DNA of 64,000 bases from Legionella anisa (GTDB lineage Bacteria > Pseudomonadota > Gammaproteobacteria > Legionellales > Legionellaceae), in contig NZ_LNXS01000036.1 of assembly GCF_001467525.1 (NCBI RefSeq), positions 34,147-98,146 of the forward strand, read 5' to 3'. A model generated the notes under the pieces. The model had not been told where the DNA came from and did no database searches. It was given only the letters and a program-made list of their open reading frames with translations. The translations under genes and the position numbers were made by a program. This document shows positions 1 through 8,482 of the stretch, in pieces (position 1 is the stretch's first letter; every line of letters starts with the position of its first letter).

Positions 1-332
1 TCAACAACAAGTTCATGCATTACTCTTACATAAATCCATGAATAAAGAATGGTGTAAAAAAATGATTCCTCAGTTTTTAAATATACTTGATGACTTAAAA
101 AATAGCCCATTTAAAGCGTTAGCGGCTCTTGGTAAAACATTCTGTCAATGGAAAGAAGAGATAGTACGTATGTGGCGTTTTAGAAAGTCTAATGGGATTA
201 CAGAAGGGTTTCATAGAAAGATGAAGTTGATTCAAAGAAGAGCTTATGGCTTTCGTAACTTTGAAAATTACAGAACTCGTGTTAGGGTGCTGTGCTGTTA
301 AATGTGAGTGCCCCCGTAATTGGGAAAGAGCC
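1..332 (+). mobile_element. Right end of an ISL3-family insertion sequence
   Basis: The window opens inside an insertion sequence. The transposase tail ends at 301 and the element appears to end at 332, where the plus strand reads TTGGGAAAGAGCC. Read inwards this is GGCTCTTTCCCAA, and ISL3-family elements typically begin GGCTCTTT. The 8 bases after it (ATTTTTTG, 333-340) would be one copy of the 8-bp target duplication made by this family; the other copy lies outside the window. Confidence 0.7.
2..301 (+). CDS. ISL3-family transposase, C-terminal part
   Basis: This is the last 99 codons of a DDE transposase; the reading frame stays open to base 2, so the gene starts before the window. The C-terminal motif SNGITEGFHRKMKLIQRRAY followed by GFRNFENYRTRVRVLCC is the usual ending of ISL3 transposases and contains the glutamate of the catalytic DDE triad (in TEGFH). 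The ATG at 38 is internal. Nothing in the visible part is broken, so the whole element may be intact, but that cannot be judged here. Confidence 0.8.
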   Translation, partial: QQQVHALLLHKSMNKEWCKKMIPQFLNILDDLKNSPFKALAALGKTFCQWKEEIVRMWRFRKSNGITEGFHRKMKLIQRRAYGFRNFENYRTRVRVLCC

Positions 333-531
333 ATTTTTTGTTCCTGTACTGTCATGTTACTTAACCAATATGTAAGGGGTTTAATATAAATCTCGATTTT
401 TTATAGCGGCAAATCATATGATGATTATTCATTTCTGGACCCACAAGAATGGCATGATACTGTGGGGTAGTTCTATGAATGCATCTAAGTATAAGATTTT
501 ATTCGATGTTTGTTGTGGCTTATTGATTTAA

Positions 532-608
532 TGGTGGCTATGGGTGGACTCGAACCACCGACCTCAGCATTATGAGTGCCGCGCTCTAACCGGCTGAGCT
601 ACATAGCC
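532..608 (-). tRNA. tRNA-Met (anticodon CAT), elongator type
   Basis: A full 77-nt cloverleaf reads on the minus strand: acceptor GGCTATG pairs with CATAGCC, followed by discriminator A and an encoded CCA (532-534). The D-arm TAGCTCAGCCGGTTAGAGC, anticodon loop ACTCATAAT and T-arm GGTTCGAGTCC are all present. CAT could also mark the tRNA-Ile that is modified to lysidine. The GGCTA start and overall similarity to the enterobacterial elongator tRNA-Met favour methionine. No second tRNA is seen nearby. Confidence 0.93.
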
Positions 609-798
609 ACAAGACGCGTGATTTTGTCGTTTTAATGGAAAATTGTCAAGTCTGTTATCCCTTTTTTTTGGATTTTTTTCTGATTATTCCTAAAGGTATG
701 TGCTTAATCATTTTCTATAAGTTTTTTATAATGGACTTAAAGTTGTTATTTTTCTGCTGATGATGGCGCTGTGGTAAGGATTATGTGGAGGGAGGTGC

Positions 799-937
799 CT
801 GGGTGAAGGCGACGCCATTTTGTCCACTACGTCCCGCGACTTGTTCGCGGGATCCAATTCTGGACTCCGCGGACAACCACGCGAACAAGTCGTGGGGCGG
901 AGCGTAGGCTGATCGAAATGGCGTCGCCTTCACCCAG
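799..937. repeat. 139-bp GC-rich nested palindrome (MITE-like)
   Basis: Perfect 22-bp inverted arms lie at 799-820 and 916-937 (each reads CTGGGTGAAGGCGACGCCAT... inwards). Inside them is a second perfect 13-bp inverted pair, CGACTTGTTCGCG at 837-849 and CGCGAACAAGTCG at 880-892. The element is far richer in G+C than the surrounding AT-rich DNA and fills most of the 343-bp gap between the tRNA and the protease gene. The outer CTGGGTGAAG resembles the ends of the REP-like repeats elsewhere in the window, but the interior differs. It has no coding capacity. Confidence 0.75.
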
Positions 938-951
938 CTATTTTGAGAACG

Positions 952-2343
952 TTAGATGATCAATAAATACATGGCACCTGGTCCACGTAATATTTGCACT
1001 AATAGCTCATTTTTTTTATGTAGAGCCATTTGTTGTAGTGATTTAACGTCTTTAATTGGAGTTTTATTCGCAGAGATAATAATGTCTCCAGGTCTTAAAC
1101 CAGCACGCCATCCTGCACTTGTTTCTGAGGCACCAACGACTTGTACACCAATGACGTTACCATGAGGCGGTGTTTCTTGCTCAAAGTTTCTTAATGCCAG
1201 CCCATAAAGAAAGGGATTCTCAGACTGCAGTTTTTGTTCATGTGATTTAATGTCAGTAACGACCGCATCCAGTGTAATGGTTTTGCCATCACGTTGAACG
1301 ACCATTTTAACATTTGAACCTACGCGCAAGAGACTAATCGTTGTTTTAACCTGAGTCGCTTGTGTGATTTTTGTATTGTTAATTTGGGTAATAATATCAC
1401 CTGATTTTAAACCAGCTCGCTCAGCAGGAGAGTTTGGATTAACTTGTGATACTAACGCACCTTGGAAATCTTCAGGATATCCGAGGGAATGAGCAAGTTC
1501 AGGAGTTAAATGTTGAACGAATATACCCATTAAGCCTCGATGAATAGAACCAAATTTAATGATTTGTTGCGCTACATCTTTTGCCATATTGATGGGGATA
1601 GCAAAGCCTATTCCTACGTTACCGCCATAAGGGGAAAGAATTGCAGTATTAATCCCAATCAACTCACCTTTCGTATTAACTAACGCACCACCCGAATTAC
1701 CTGGATTAATTGCAGCGTCAGTTTGGATAAAATTTTCTACTCCTTCGATATTTAAGTCGCTGCGTTTTAAAGCACTGACAATACCAAACGTTGCAGACTG
1801 ACTGTTACCAAAACTGTTTAAGCCAAAAGGATTACCAATCGCAACTACAAAATCACCCACTTGCAATTGATCCGAATCTCCTATAGGCAAAGATTTTAGA
1901 TTGGTAGCATTAATTTTTAATATGGCCAAATCTGTTTCACTATCACTACCGATCAGTTTTGCTTTTAAACGTCTGCCATCCTGTAACGTAATTGTGACAA
2001 GATTTGCATTACGAATGACGTGATCATTCGTAATAATAATCCCATGTTGTGCATCCACAATCACACCTGAGCCTATACTTTCAAATTTACGTCCTTTTTC
2101 AGGGGATGCTTGTTGATGCGGTTGTCTGCGATTTTGAGACTCTTCATCATTTCCAGTTGCTCCAGGGGATGTATTAGCAGGTAAATAACCTTGTACCGCA
2201 ACATTCACAATTGCAGGCATAATATTCTTTAATGCAGGGGCCAAACTAGGCATAGGTGTAGGCGCTGCTTCATTAGCCGCATAAGTTACCGAGGCTGTTA
2301 AAAGAAGCAGGCTATTTATAATGAATTTGATATGTTTTATCAT
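952..2343 (-). CDS. degQ: Periplasmic serine endoprotease, DegP/DegQ (Do) family
   Basis: This 463-residue HtrA-family protease and chaperone would degrade or refold misfolded proteins in the periplasm. A signal peptide covers about residues 1-22 (hydrophobic stretch ending VTYA-AN). The trypsin-like domain has the triad His108 (ITNDHVI), Asp138 (SETDLA) and Ser217 (NPGNSGGA). Two PDZ domains follow, at about 255-345 and 375-460, the first containing LMGIFVQHL. The short linker loop and lack of a DegP-sized LA loop make DegQ at least as likely as DegP. It lies 5 bp downstream of pgeF on the same strand, so it may be read from the same transcript. Its stop is followed by the large palindrome at 799-937. 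Confidence 0.92.
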   Translation of the reverse strand: MIKHIKFIINSLLLLTASVTYAANEAAPTPMPSLAPALKNIMPAIVNVAVQGYLPANTSPGATGNDEESQNRRQPHQQASPEKGRKFESIGSGVIVDAQHGIIITNDHVIRNANLVTITLQDGRRLKAKLIGSDSETDLAILKINATNLKSLPIGDSDQLQVGDFVVAIGNPFGLNSFGNSQSATFGIVSALKRSDLNIEGVENFIQTDAAINPGNSGGALVNTKGELIGINTAILSPYGGNVGIGFAIPINMAKDVAQQIIKFGSIHRGLMGIFVQHLTPELAHSLGYPEDFQGALVSQVNPNSPAERAGLKSGDIITQINNTKITQATQVKTTISLLRVGSNVKMVVQRDGKTITLDAVVTDIKSHEQKLQSENPFLYGLALRNFEQETPPHGNVIGVQVVGASETSAGWRAGLRPGDIIISANKTPIKDVKSLQQMALHKKNELLVQILRGPGAMYLLII

Positions 2344-2348
2344 AATTA

Positions 2349-3086
2349 TTAATCCTGAGGTTGATCATTAAACCAAATTAAGGTAGCTATTCTACCTGTT
2401 TGTGACGTTCTTCGATAGGAAAACAACTCATTTTTTAACTCAAAAGTGCAGAAACCAGACTGATAAACAGCTTTTATGCCTTTTAAGTTTAAAACAATTT
2501 CAGCAATTAGAGGCAAATTAGCCAACCATTTTCCATGCACGGGTTTAAATGCTTGTTTACTTAAAGGGTACGTATCGGTAAAGGTTTGATATACTTCTTC
2601 TCCGACTTCATAACACTTTTGACAGATTGAGGGGCCTATCCAGGCTAATATCTCTGATTCCGAACTCACCATTTTATCGAGTGTTTTTTCAATGATACCA
2701 TGAGCTAATCCCTTCCAACCAGCATGAATTGCCGCAATCTCCGTGCCCTGCACATTACAAAGCATGATGGGTAAGCAATCGGCAGTAAGAATGGCTAAGG
2801 GATGTTTCATGGAGCGGGTTATTGAGGCATCTGCATTTCTATTTGGGTCTTCTTCTGTAATAACACAATGAGTCCCATGTGTTTGATGTAACCATTGAGG
2901 CTCGCCGGGCAGGTGTAACAACTCCATAAGTTGTTGCCTGTTTTGCAGGACGTGGTGATCGTTGTCCCCAACGTTCAAACCCATGTTATTGCTATCATAA
3001 GGAGCCTGACTATATCCTGATAAACGTGTTGTACTCAGGGCTGTGACATTTTTTGGCGCTGGCCAATTAGCTGGATTAGTCTTCAT
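2349..3086 (-). CDS. pgeF: Peptidoglycan editing factor / laccase-domain purine nucleoside phosphorylase (YfiH)
   Basis: The product has 245 residues and belongs to the multicopper-polyphenol-oxidase/YfiH family. Members act on purine nucleosides and, in E. coli, remove wrongly built peptidoglycan precursors. Visible signatures are LTADCLPIMLCN, AAIHAGWKGL and a C-terminal FFSYRR-like stretch (LFSYRRTSQTGR). These carry the conserved Cys and His residues of the metal site. The ATG at 3086 ([11 protein letters not shown]) was chosen because it matches the family N-terminus; a longer frame runs 13 codons into rluD. With this start the gene overlaps the rluD end by 11 bp. The order rluD-pgeF is widely conserved in gammaproteobacteria. 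Confidence 0.9.
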   Translation of the reverse strand: MKTNPANWPAPKNVTALSTTRLSGYSQAPYDSNNMGLNVGDNDHHVLQNRQQLMELLHLPGEPQWLHQTHGTHCVITEEDPNRNADASITRSMKHPLAILTADCLPIMLCNVQGTEIAAIHAGWKGLAHGIIEKTLDKMVSSESEILAWIGPSICQKCYEVGEEVYQTFTDTYPLSKQAFKPVHGKWLANLPLIAEIVLNLKGIKAVYQSGFCTFELKNELFSYRRTSQTGRIATLIWFNDQPQD

Positions 3087-4044
3087 AATGCTGGTCCAAT
3101 ATGTTAAGAAGAAGTTTAAAATCATCAGGCATTGGAGCCTTAAACGTCAACTCATTTTCTGATTTTGGATGATAAAATGAGAGCGTACATGCATGTAGTG
3201 CTTGTCTTTTAAAGTTTTGGAGTAGGGCGCGCAATTGCTCACTTGCTTGCGCTGGAAATCGCATACGTCCCCCATAAAGTGGGTCACCAACAACCGGGTG
3301 ATGGATATAGGCCAAATGGACTCTAATTTGATGTGTTCGCCCAGTCATGAGCTTAACGTCTAATAAAGTAAAATCCTGATATTGTTTTTTTACTGAATAA
3401 TGAGTTATTGCTTGCCGTCCTTGCTCTTGAACGGCCATTTTTAATCGATTTCTGGGGTTTCGTCCAAAGCCAGTATCAATCGTACCGCCAGAAATAATAT
3501 GGCCTTGTACTAAAGTAATGTAATGACGTTGAATTTCGCGAGCTTGCATTTGACGTATTAAAGAAGTGTGTGCGGGCAGTGTTTTTGCCACGACGAGTAA
3601 GCCTGTTGTATCTTTGTCTAATCGATGAATAATGCCTGCTCTGGGTAAATGATGTAAGGATGGTGCATGATGCAACAATGCATTGACTAATGTGTGCTCT
3701 TTATTTCCTGCTCCAGGATGAACGACCATGTTTTCCGGTTTATTGAGTACTAAAATGTCCTCGTCCTCATAAACGATACTTAAGGGAATTTCCTCGGGAA
3801 TGCAATGATTAAAGTCCTTTTCCATTAAAGTAAAATCTACATTAATCTCAATCGAATCTCCATCTAAAGCTTTGTCTTTAGGTTTACATGGTTTTTGATT
3901 AAGCGTTATTGTACCGTTTTTAATCCAATTGCTGATTTGCGAACGTGAGTATTCGGGAAGTAAATTGGCGAGCACACTGTCAATACGTTGATTGTGATGC
4001 TCGCGTGGAACAGTTAATTGTCTATGAATATGTTCTATCATCAA
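3076..4044 (-). CDS. rluD: 23S rRNA pseudouridine(1911/1915/1917) synthase
   Basis: This 322-residue RluA-family synthase modifies helix 69 of 23S rRNA. An S4 RNA-binding domain covers about residues 15-75 ([20 protein letters not shown]). The catalytic domain holds the signature [15 protein letters not shown] with catalytic Asp143, followed by [13 protein letters not shown]. Its start ATG overlaps the miaB stop in an ATGA arrangement, indicating translational coupling. Two adjacent ATG codons are possible starts. Confidence 0.94.
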   Translation of the reverse strand: MMIEHIHRQLTVPREHHNQRIDSVLANLLPEYSRSQISNWIKNGTITLNQKPCKPKDKALDGDSIEINVDFTLMEKDFNHCIPEEIPLSIVYEDEDILVLNKPENMVVHPGAGNKEHTLVNALLHHAPSLHHLPRAGIIHRLDKDTTGLLVVAKTLPAHTSLIRQMQAREIQRHYITLVQGHIISGGTIDTGFGRNPRNRLKMAVQEQGRQAITHYSVKKQYQDFTLLDVKLMTGRTHQIRVHLAYIHHPVVGDPLYGGRMRFPAQASEQLRALLQNFKRQALHACTLSFYHPKSENELTFKAPMPDDFKLLLNILDQHYED

Positions 4045-5384
4045 ATCGTTTCGGTCTCAGCTGCTACGAGCCGTCCTCGTAATGAGTTAGGCAATGCATC
4101 ATTGATTTGAACATCGACGAATTGTCCTATCAAATGAGCGGAACCATCAAAATTCACCACCCGATTGCATTCAGTACGGCCAGAAAGCTGTTTGGCGTCT
4201 TTTTTAGCGTGCCCAGTAACTAATATTTTCTGCGTGCTTCCTATCATAGATTGACTGTATCGAGAGGCGTTTAATACCAGCCTGTTTTGTAATATCTGCA
4301 ATCTTTGTTTTTTTACTTCCATAGGAGTGTCATCGGGTAAATTTGCAGCTGGAGTACCTGGTCTTGGGCTGTAAATAAAGCTAAATGAGGTATCGAAACC
4401 TATTTCATGAACCAAATCCATAGTGTCCTGAAAGTCTTTATCTGTTTCTCCTGGAAAGCCAACAATAATGTCTGTCGATAAACGAATGTCTGGGCGCACT
4501 TTACGCAATTTTCTAATCTTGGATTTAAACTCTAAAGCAGTATAGCCACGCTTCATTAGCCCTAAAATGCGATCAGAACCACTTTGTACGGGTAGATGTA
4601 AATGATTCGCTAATTCAGGTACTTCTGCATAGGCATTAATTAAATTATCTGAGAACGCCAAAGGATGGGATGTAGTAAAACGAATTCTGCCTATACCCTC
4701 TATGGCAGCAAGATAATGAATTAAAAGTGCCAGGTCGGCGATCTCGCCATTTTCCATCACACCACGGTAATCATTAACATTTTGTCCCAATAAATTAATT
4801 TCCCTGACACCTTGTATCGCCAATTGATAACACTCAGCAAGTACATCATCAAAAGGACGACTAATTTCTGTGCCGCGAGTATAAGGCACAACACAAAAAC
4901 TGCAGTATTTGCTGCAGCCTTCCATAATCGAAACAAATGCCGTAGGTCCTTCAGCTCTTGGTGCGGGCAGATGATCAAATTTTTCAATTTCTGGGAAACT
5001 GATATCAACAACTGGTTTTTTCTTTTCCATTCGTTCATTAAGTAATGTTGGAAGTCGATGTAATGTTTGTGGACCAAAAACGATATCGACAAAAGGGGCT
5101 CTTTTAATAATGTCTTCACCTTCTTGACTTGCAACACAGCCGCCCACACCAATTACTACATGAGGATTTTTAGCTTTATACTCACGCCACTGTCCTAATT
5201 GAGAAAAAACTTTCTCTTGTGCTTTTTCACGAATAGAGCACGTATTAAGCAATATCACATCTGCTTCTTCAACGTGTTCCGTTTTGACTAAGCCATGTGA
5301 TTGCAACAAAACTTCTGCCATTTTAGTTGAATCGTATTCATTCATCTGGCAGCCGTTGGTTTTGATGTATAATTTTTTAGCCAT
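4041..5384 (-). CDS. miaB: tRNA-2-methylthio-N6-dimethylallyladenosine synthase
   Basis: This 447-residue radical-SAM methylthiotransferase adds the methylthio group to i6A37 of tRNAs reading UNN codons. The N-terminal UPF0004 domain has the three cysteines of the auxiliary Fe-S cluster (Cys12, Cys49, Cys83). The radical-SAM motif CSKYCSFC places Cys157, Cys161 and Cys164. A C-terminal TRAM domain covers about 380-445. Length and N-terminus ([16 protein letters not shown]) match MiaB rather than RimO or MtaB. It heads the miaB-rluD-pgeF run. Confidence 0.96.
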   Translation of the reverse strand: MAKKLYIKTNGCQMNEYDSTKMAEVLLQSHGLVKTEHVEEADVILLNTCSIREKAQEKVFSQLGQWREYKAKNPHVVIGVGGCVASQEGEDIIKRAPFVDIVFGPQTLHRLPTLLNERMEKKKPVVDISFPEIEKFDHLPAPRAEGPTAFVSIMEGCSKYCSFCVVPYTRGTEISRPFDDVLAECYQLAIQGVREINLLGQNVNDYRGVMENGEIADLALLIHYLAAIEGIGRIRFTTSHPLAFSDNLINAYAEVPELANHLHLPVQSGSDRILGLMKRGYTALEFKSKIRKLRKVRPDIRLSTDIIVGFPGETDKDFQDTMDLVHEIGFDTSFSFIYSPRPGTPAANLPDDTPMEVKKQRLQILQNRLVLNASRYSQSMIGSTQKILVTGHAKKDAKQLSGRTECNRVVNFDGSAHLIGQFVDVQINDALPNSLRGRLVAAETETI

Positions 5385-5406
5385 ATCAAATCTACTTTAA
5401 AAATGT

Positions 5407-5470
5407 GTAGCCTGAGTGGAAGTACAATCCGTAGCAGGAAGACCTGAGTTCGGCTTTGCACCCAGGTTAC
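5407..5470. repeat. Degenerate REP-like palindrome
   Basis: GTAGCCTGAGTGG (5407-5419) and TGCACCCAGGTTAC (5457-5470) are decayed outer arms of the palindromic family seen elsewhere in the window. The centre no longer pairs well. It sits between the start of miaB and the end of the MFS gene. Confidence 0.5.
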
Positions 5471-5499
5471 TATATCCCAGGAAGTTTCGTATTATTTCA

Positions 5500-6819
5500 T
5501 TAATGTACACTTTGGCAATAAGTTTCTTTAATTTTGGGCAAAATAATTAAGGCAATAAGCATTCCCAGAGGAAGAATTGCAAGCCCCGTATGGTAAGCTT
5601 CCAATGGATATACTCTAACATTCCCATTCATCTCACCTTGCCACATTTTGTCAAGAATATAGCCAATAAGTGGCTGTGCCAGCGCAATTCCTACCATATT
5701 CATCATGTTCATAAAGCTTAAACCTGTAGCGACATATTTTTTATTGCATAACTCTTTGGCTACAGTAAATGCAGGTAAAAAGCCTGCGGAGAAGATGCCA
5801 AACGCAAACAACAAAATCTCCATATAGATTGGGGCATTAATTGGAGCAAAAATAAAAATTATGGAGGTTATAAGTGCGCCGATACATCCTATATACATCG
5901 GGGGTTTGCGCAAACCAATGCGATTCGAAAATATTCCCCATAAGGGACTGGCAATTGCCCAACCGATAAAGACTAAAGAAATATAATTTGCAGCGGTTGT
6001 TTTAGTGATCATCATTTTAGTCATTAAAAAGGGAACCCCCCAGAGACCACAAAAAACGGGGGTTGCCATGTACATTAAACCGCCATAGCAAGCAACTAGC
6101 CAAAGTTGTTTGTTTTTTATCAGTGTTAATAAACTCGGTATTACGGGCTCTTCTTTAATAGAATGGTGGTGAGTTTTTTCATAATTTTTAGGAGTGTCTT
6201 TAGCAATGACAATAAGTAAGACTGCCAGAATAAGGCCAACAATACCCATAATGAACATACTGTGGCGCCAACCAAAAGCCTCAATTAATAAAGCTAAAGG
6301 TGCTTCACCTCCAATTGCGCCTAACATTCCTATGGTAACCATGAGGCCAGTAAGCAAGGCAAAACGCTGAGCAGGAAACCAATTCGCTGCAAGCTTCATT
6401 GTACCCACTGCTGCAAATGCTGAGCCAAAACCTATCATTAGACGTGCTACACAGGCCATAAAAAAGTTATCTGTCATTCCGAATGCAATGGTGCTGACAG
6501 CGCAAACTATAGTCGCTAGAGTTAACAATCGGTGTGGACCGAAATAGTCCATTAACACCCCGCCAGGTAATTGCATGGCCGCATAAGAATAGAAATAGAT
6601 ACCGGATAGAATTCCTAATGTTTGGCTAGTAACTGAGAAATCCCTCATTAATTCGTTACTCATAACGCTAGGGGAAACCTGTAAGAGACATTCGTAAAAA
6701 TAAAATAAGCAACCTAAGCCCCATACCATCCAAGGCATTATTGATTGTATCCCAAAACTTGTTACTGAGTCGGACCGTGTATTGTAGTGTGCCATTCTTT
6801 TATAACTCTCCAGATTCAT
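5500..6819 (-). CDS. Major facilitator superfamily transporter, substrate unknown
   Basis: This is a 439-residue inner-membrane carrier with about 12 predicted hydrophobic helices. The loop GGVLMDYFGPHRLL fits the MFS loop 2-3 signature (G-x3-D-x2-G-x-[RK]), and ARLMIGFGSAFAAVGTMKLAANWF is the usual helix 4 region. Legionella carries many MFS proteins, including the Pht amino-acid and nucleoside carriers and siderophore-related carriers. I cannot assign this one to any of them, and no neighbour hints at the substrate. It appears to be transcribed alone. Confidence 0.85.
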   Translation of the reverse strand: MNLESYKRMAHYNTRSDSVTSFGIQSIMPWMVWGLGCLFYFYECLLQVSPSVMSNELMRDFSVTSQTLGILSGIYFYSYAAMQLPGGVLMDYFGPHRLLTLATIVCAVSTIAFGMTDNFFMACVARLMIGFGSAFAAVGTMKLAANWFPAQRFALLTGLMVTIGMLGAIGGEAPLALLIEAFGWRHSMFIMGIVGLILAVLLIVIAKDTPKNYEKTHHHSIKEEPVIPSLLTLIKNKQLWLVACYGGLMYMATPVFCGLWGVPFLMTKMMITKTTAANYISLVFIGWAIASPLWGIFSNRIGLRKPPMYIGCIGALITSIIFIFAPINAPIYMEILLFAFGIFSAGFLPAFTVAKELCNKKYVATGLSFMNMMNMVGIALAQPLIGYILDKMWQGEMNGNVRVYPLEAYHTGLAILPLGMLIALIILPKIKETYCQSVH

Positions 6820-7145
6820 CGATACGAAATTGACTTTGCATTATCACTCTTTGGCCAAGATTCAGTTACTACTCAAGACCAGCCATCCTGGCGTTTTTCA
6901 ATTAAAAAATTTTCGTATGCAGTCCTTACTTTTATCCTTGCTTTTACGCTCTAAAACTTCACTTTGATAAAAAATGTGAAGGATACATTTTTGAATAAAA
7001 ACTGGGAATAGTTCTGTAGATCAGGTGGTTAAACCTTGTGTTACATGTAATGCAGTTTTTTAAATCAAAAAGTCAACCAGAAACATTACCATACAAATAT
7101 ACAAATTTCATCATATAAAATATTAACAGTTTGGTTATTATTTGT
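6820..7145. other. Intergenic gap, 326 bp, no gene seen
   Basis: AT-rich DNA between two minus-strand genes. It must hold the end of the L,D-transpeptidase transcript and the promoter of the MFS gene. I find no convincing hairpin terminator, conserved open frame or repeat in it. Confidence 0.5.
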
Positions 7146-7901
7146 CTATTGATCGTTTGGATAGTCAGGAGGATCAATGACTACGCGAGTTCCTTTCATT
7201 CCATCCCCAGGCAGGTCAATAAATTCTTCATTAAGCCAGCGTGCATCCTCAATAAACATCCGGATACAACCGTGGCTTGCTCGGTATCCTGGTACATCAT
7301 AACTACCATGCAACGCATAACCTCTAAAAAAATGCATGCAATAGGGCATTAACGCGCCACCATCATTGCCATCCGATCTTCTCGGGAATACAGTGGATAC
7401 ACAATCAATATCTTGTTTGCGAATAACTCTAAAAGAACCAGTTGGAGTATTGCAGCCTCCAATGACGCCTGGACATTTACCTATCCCTGATGAAATAGGT
7501 CCCCACCACAGGAGTTCGCCATCTTGATCATAGGCTGCCCAAGCTAGTTTTTTTTGGCTTACATAAATTGCTTTTTCTCCTTGAGAGTCAATATATCTTG
7601 GAAAAGGAGAAACATCATAGATAGTCAGGCGGTCGATATTTTTCGGTACTGCAATAGTTACTCCCGAATGTAATGCAACATTCATCCGATTAATTCGTCG
7701 AACCATGTCTCGTTCTTCGGGATTAGGGAATAGTTTTTCCCAGCTTTCACCCGCTTTAACTTTCATACAAAAATAGTCCGATGAATTACATAAATTTTCA
7801 CCGTATCTCGCATGAGCAAGAGCAAGTTGACTTATTGTCAATAAATAAATAGAGACGATCATTGATATCATAACTTTCATAAATGATCTCAATTGGGTCA
7901 T
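7146..7901 (-). CDS. L,D-transpeptidase (YkuD family), exported
   Basis: The product has 251 residues and a signal peptide or anchor at about 8-29. A short LysM-like stretch follows (KVKAGESWEKL ... SGVTIAVPKN, about 47-88). The YkuD catalytic domain has the hallmark His198 (ALHGSYD) and SHGCIRM with His210 and nucleophile Cys212. Such enzymes make 3-3 peptidoglycan cross-links or attach proteins to the wall, and are poorly inhibited by penicillins. The domain also has four extra cysteines (in GKCPGVIGGCN, DIDCVST and PYCMHF), which suggest disulphides in the periplasm. The partner or target cannot be told from the sequence. Confidence 0.87.
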   Translation of the reverse strand: MTQLRSFMKVMISMIVSIYLLTISQLALAHARYGENLCNSSDYFCMKVKAGESWEKLFPNPEERDMVRRINRMNVALHSGVTIAVPKNIDRLTIYDVSPFPRYIDSQGEKAIYVSQKKLAWAAYDQDGELLWWGPISSGIGKCPGVIGGCNTPTGSFRVIRKQDIDCVSTVFPRRSDGNDGGALMPYCMHFFRGYALHGSYDVPGYRASHGCIRMFIEDARWLNEEFIDLPGDGMKGTRVVIDPPDYPNDQ

Positions 7902-8048
7902 TATAGTCTCTATAGCGGCACTTTAAAAAATAACTTTACATATGAGTTTCATAGCATATGGGGATACTATCATGTGGAAAATTCAGGGGAGAAATTCCTG
8001 GGCTTTACTGTGTAAACCCAGGCATCATTATGGTTTCAAAGTTAAAAA

Positions 8049-8468
8049 TCAGGATTGAAGTGAGGAATCAGGCTCTGAACTGCTGGGGGAAATTTTTTGC
8101 CAAGCCTCATGAACTTGCGCAAGTAATGCATTGGATTGGGCTAACAATTCTTTATCGTTATTGAGATTTGCTTTTAATAGTAAATATTCAATATGCATGT
8201 AAATTTGGAGTAAGTTTTCTGCTATTTCACCACCTTGCTCGTGGTTTAAACTGGTTTTTAAACCTTCAATAATACTTAATGCCTTACTAATATGCTCTCC
8301 TTTTTCTTGAATTTCCTTTCGATCAATATTGCCTTGAGCTGTGGCAATATGAGTTCGCGCACCTTGCAATAACAAGTTGATTAATTCATAAGGAGAGGCA
8401 GCATCAATACGAGTTTTTAATTCAATTGTTTTATAATGATTTATAACTTGTTGATTTGGATTCTTCAT
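8049..8468 (-). CDS. fliS: Flagellar export chaperone FliS
   Basis: This is a 139-residue, all-helical cytoplasmic chaperone that binds the C-terminus of flagellin and stops early polymerisation. The family N-terminus is seen in the NHYKTIELKTRIDAASPYEL region, followed by the conserved LINLLLQGA helix. It follows fliD by 14 bp on the same strand, the usual fliD-fliS pair. The serine-rich tail (ISPSSSEPDSSLQS) is likely disordered. Confidence 0.93.
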   Translation of the reverse strand: MKNPNQQVINHYKTIELKTRIDAASPYELINLLLQGARTHIATAQGNIDRKEIQEKGEHISKALSIIEGLKTSLNHEQGGEIAENLLQIYMHIEYLLLKANLNNDKELLAQSNALLAQVHEAWQKISPSSSEPDSSLQS

Positions 8469-8482
8469 CGATAATGCTCCAA

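Noticed and set aside
7958..8164. Plus-strand open frame of 68 codons near fliS
   Set aside because: It overlaps the end of fliS on the other strand and has no protein signature.
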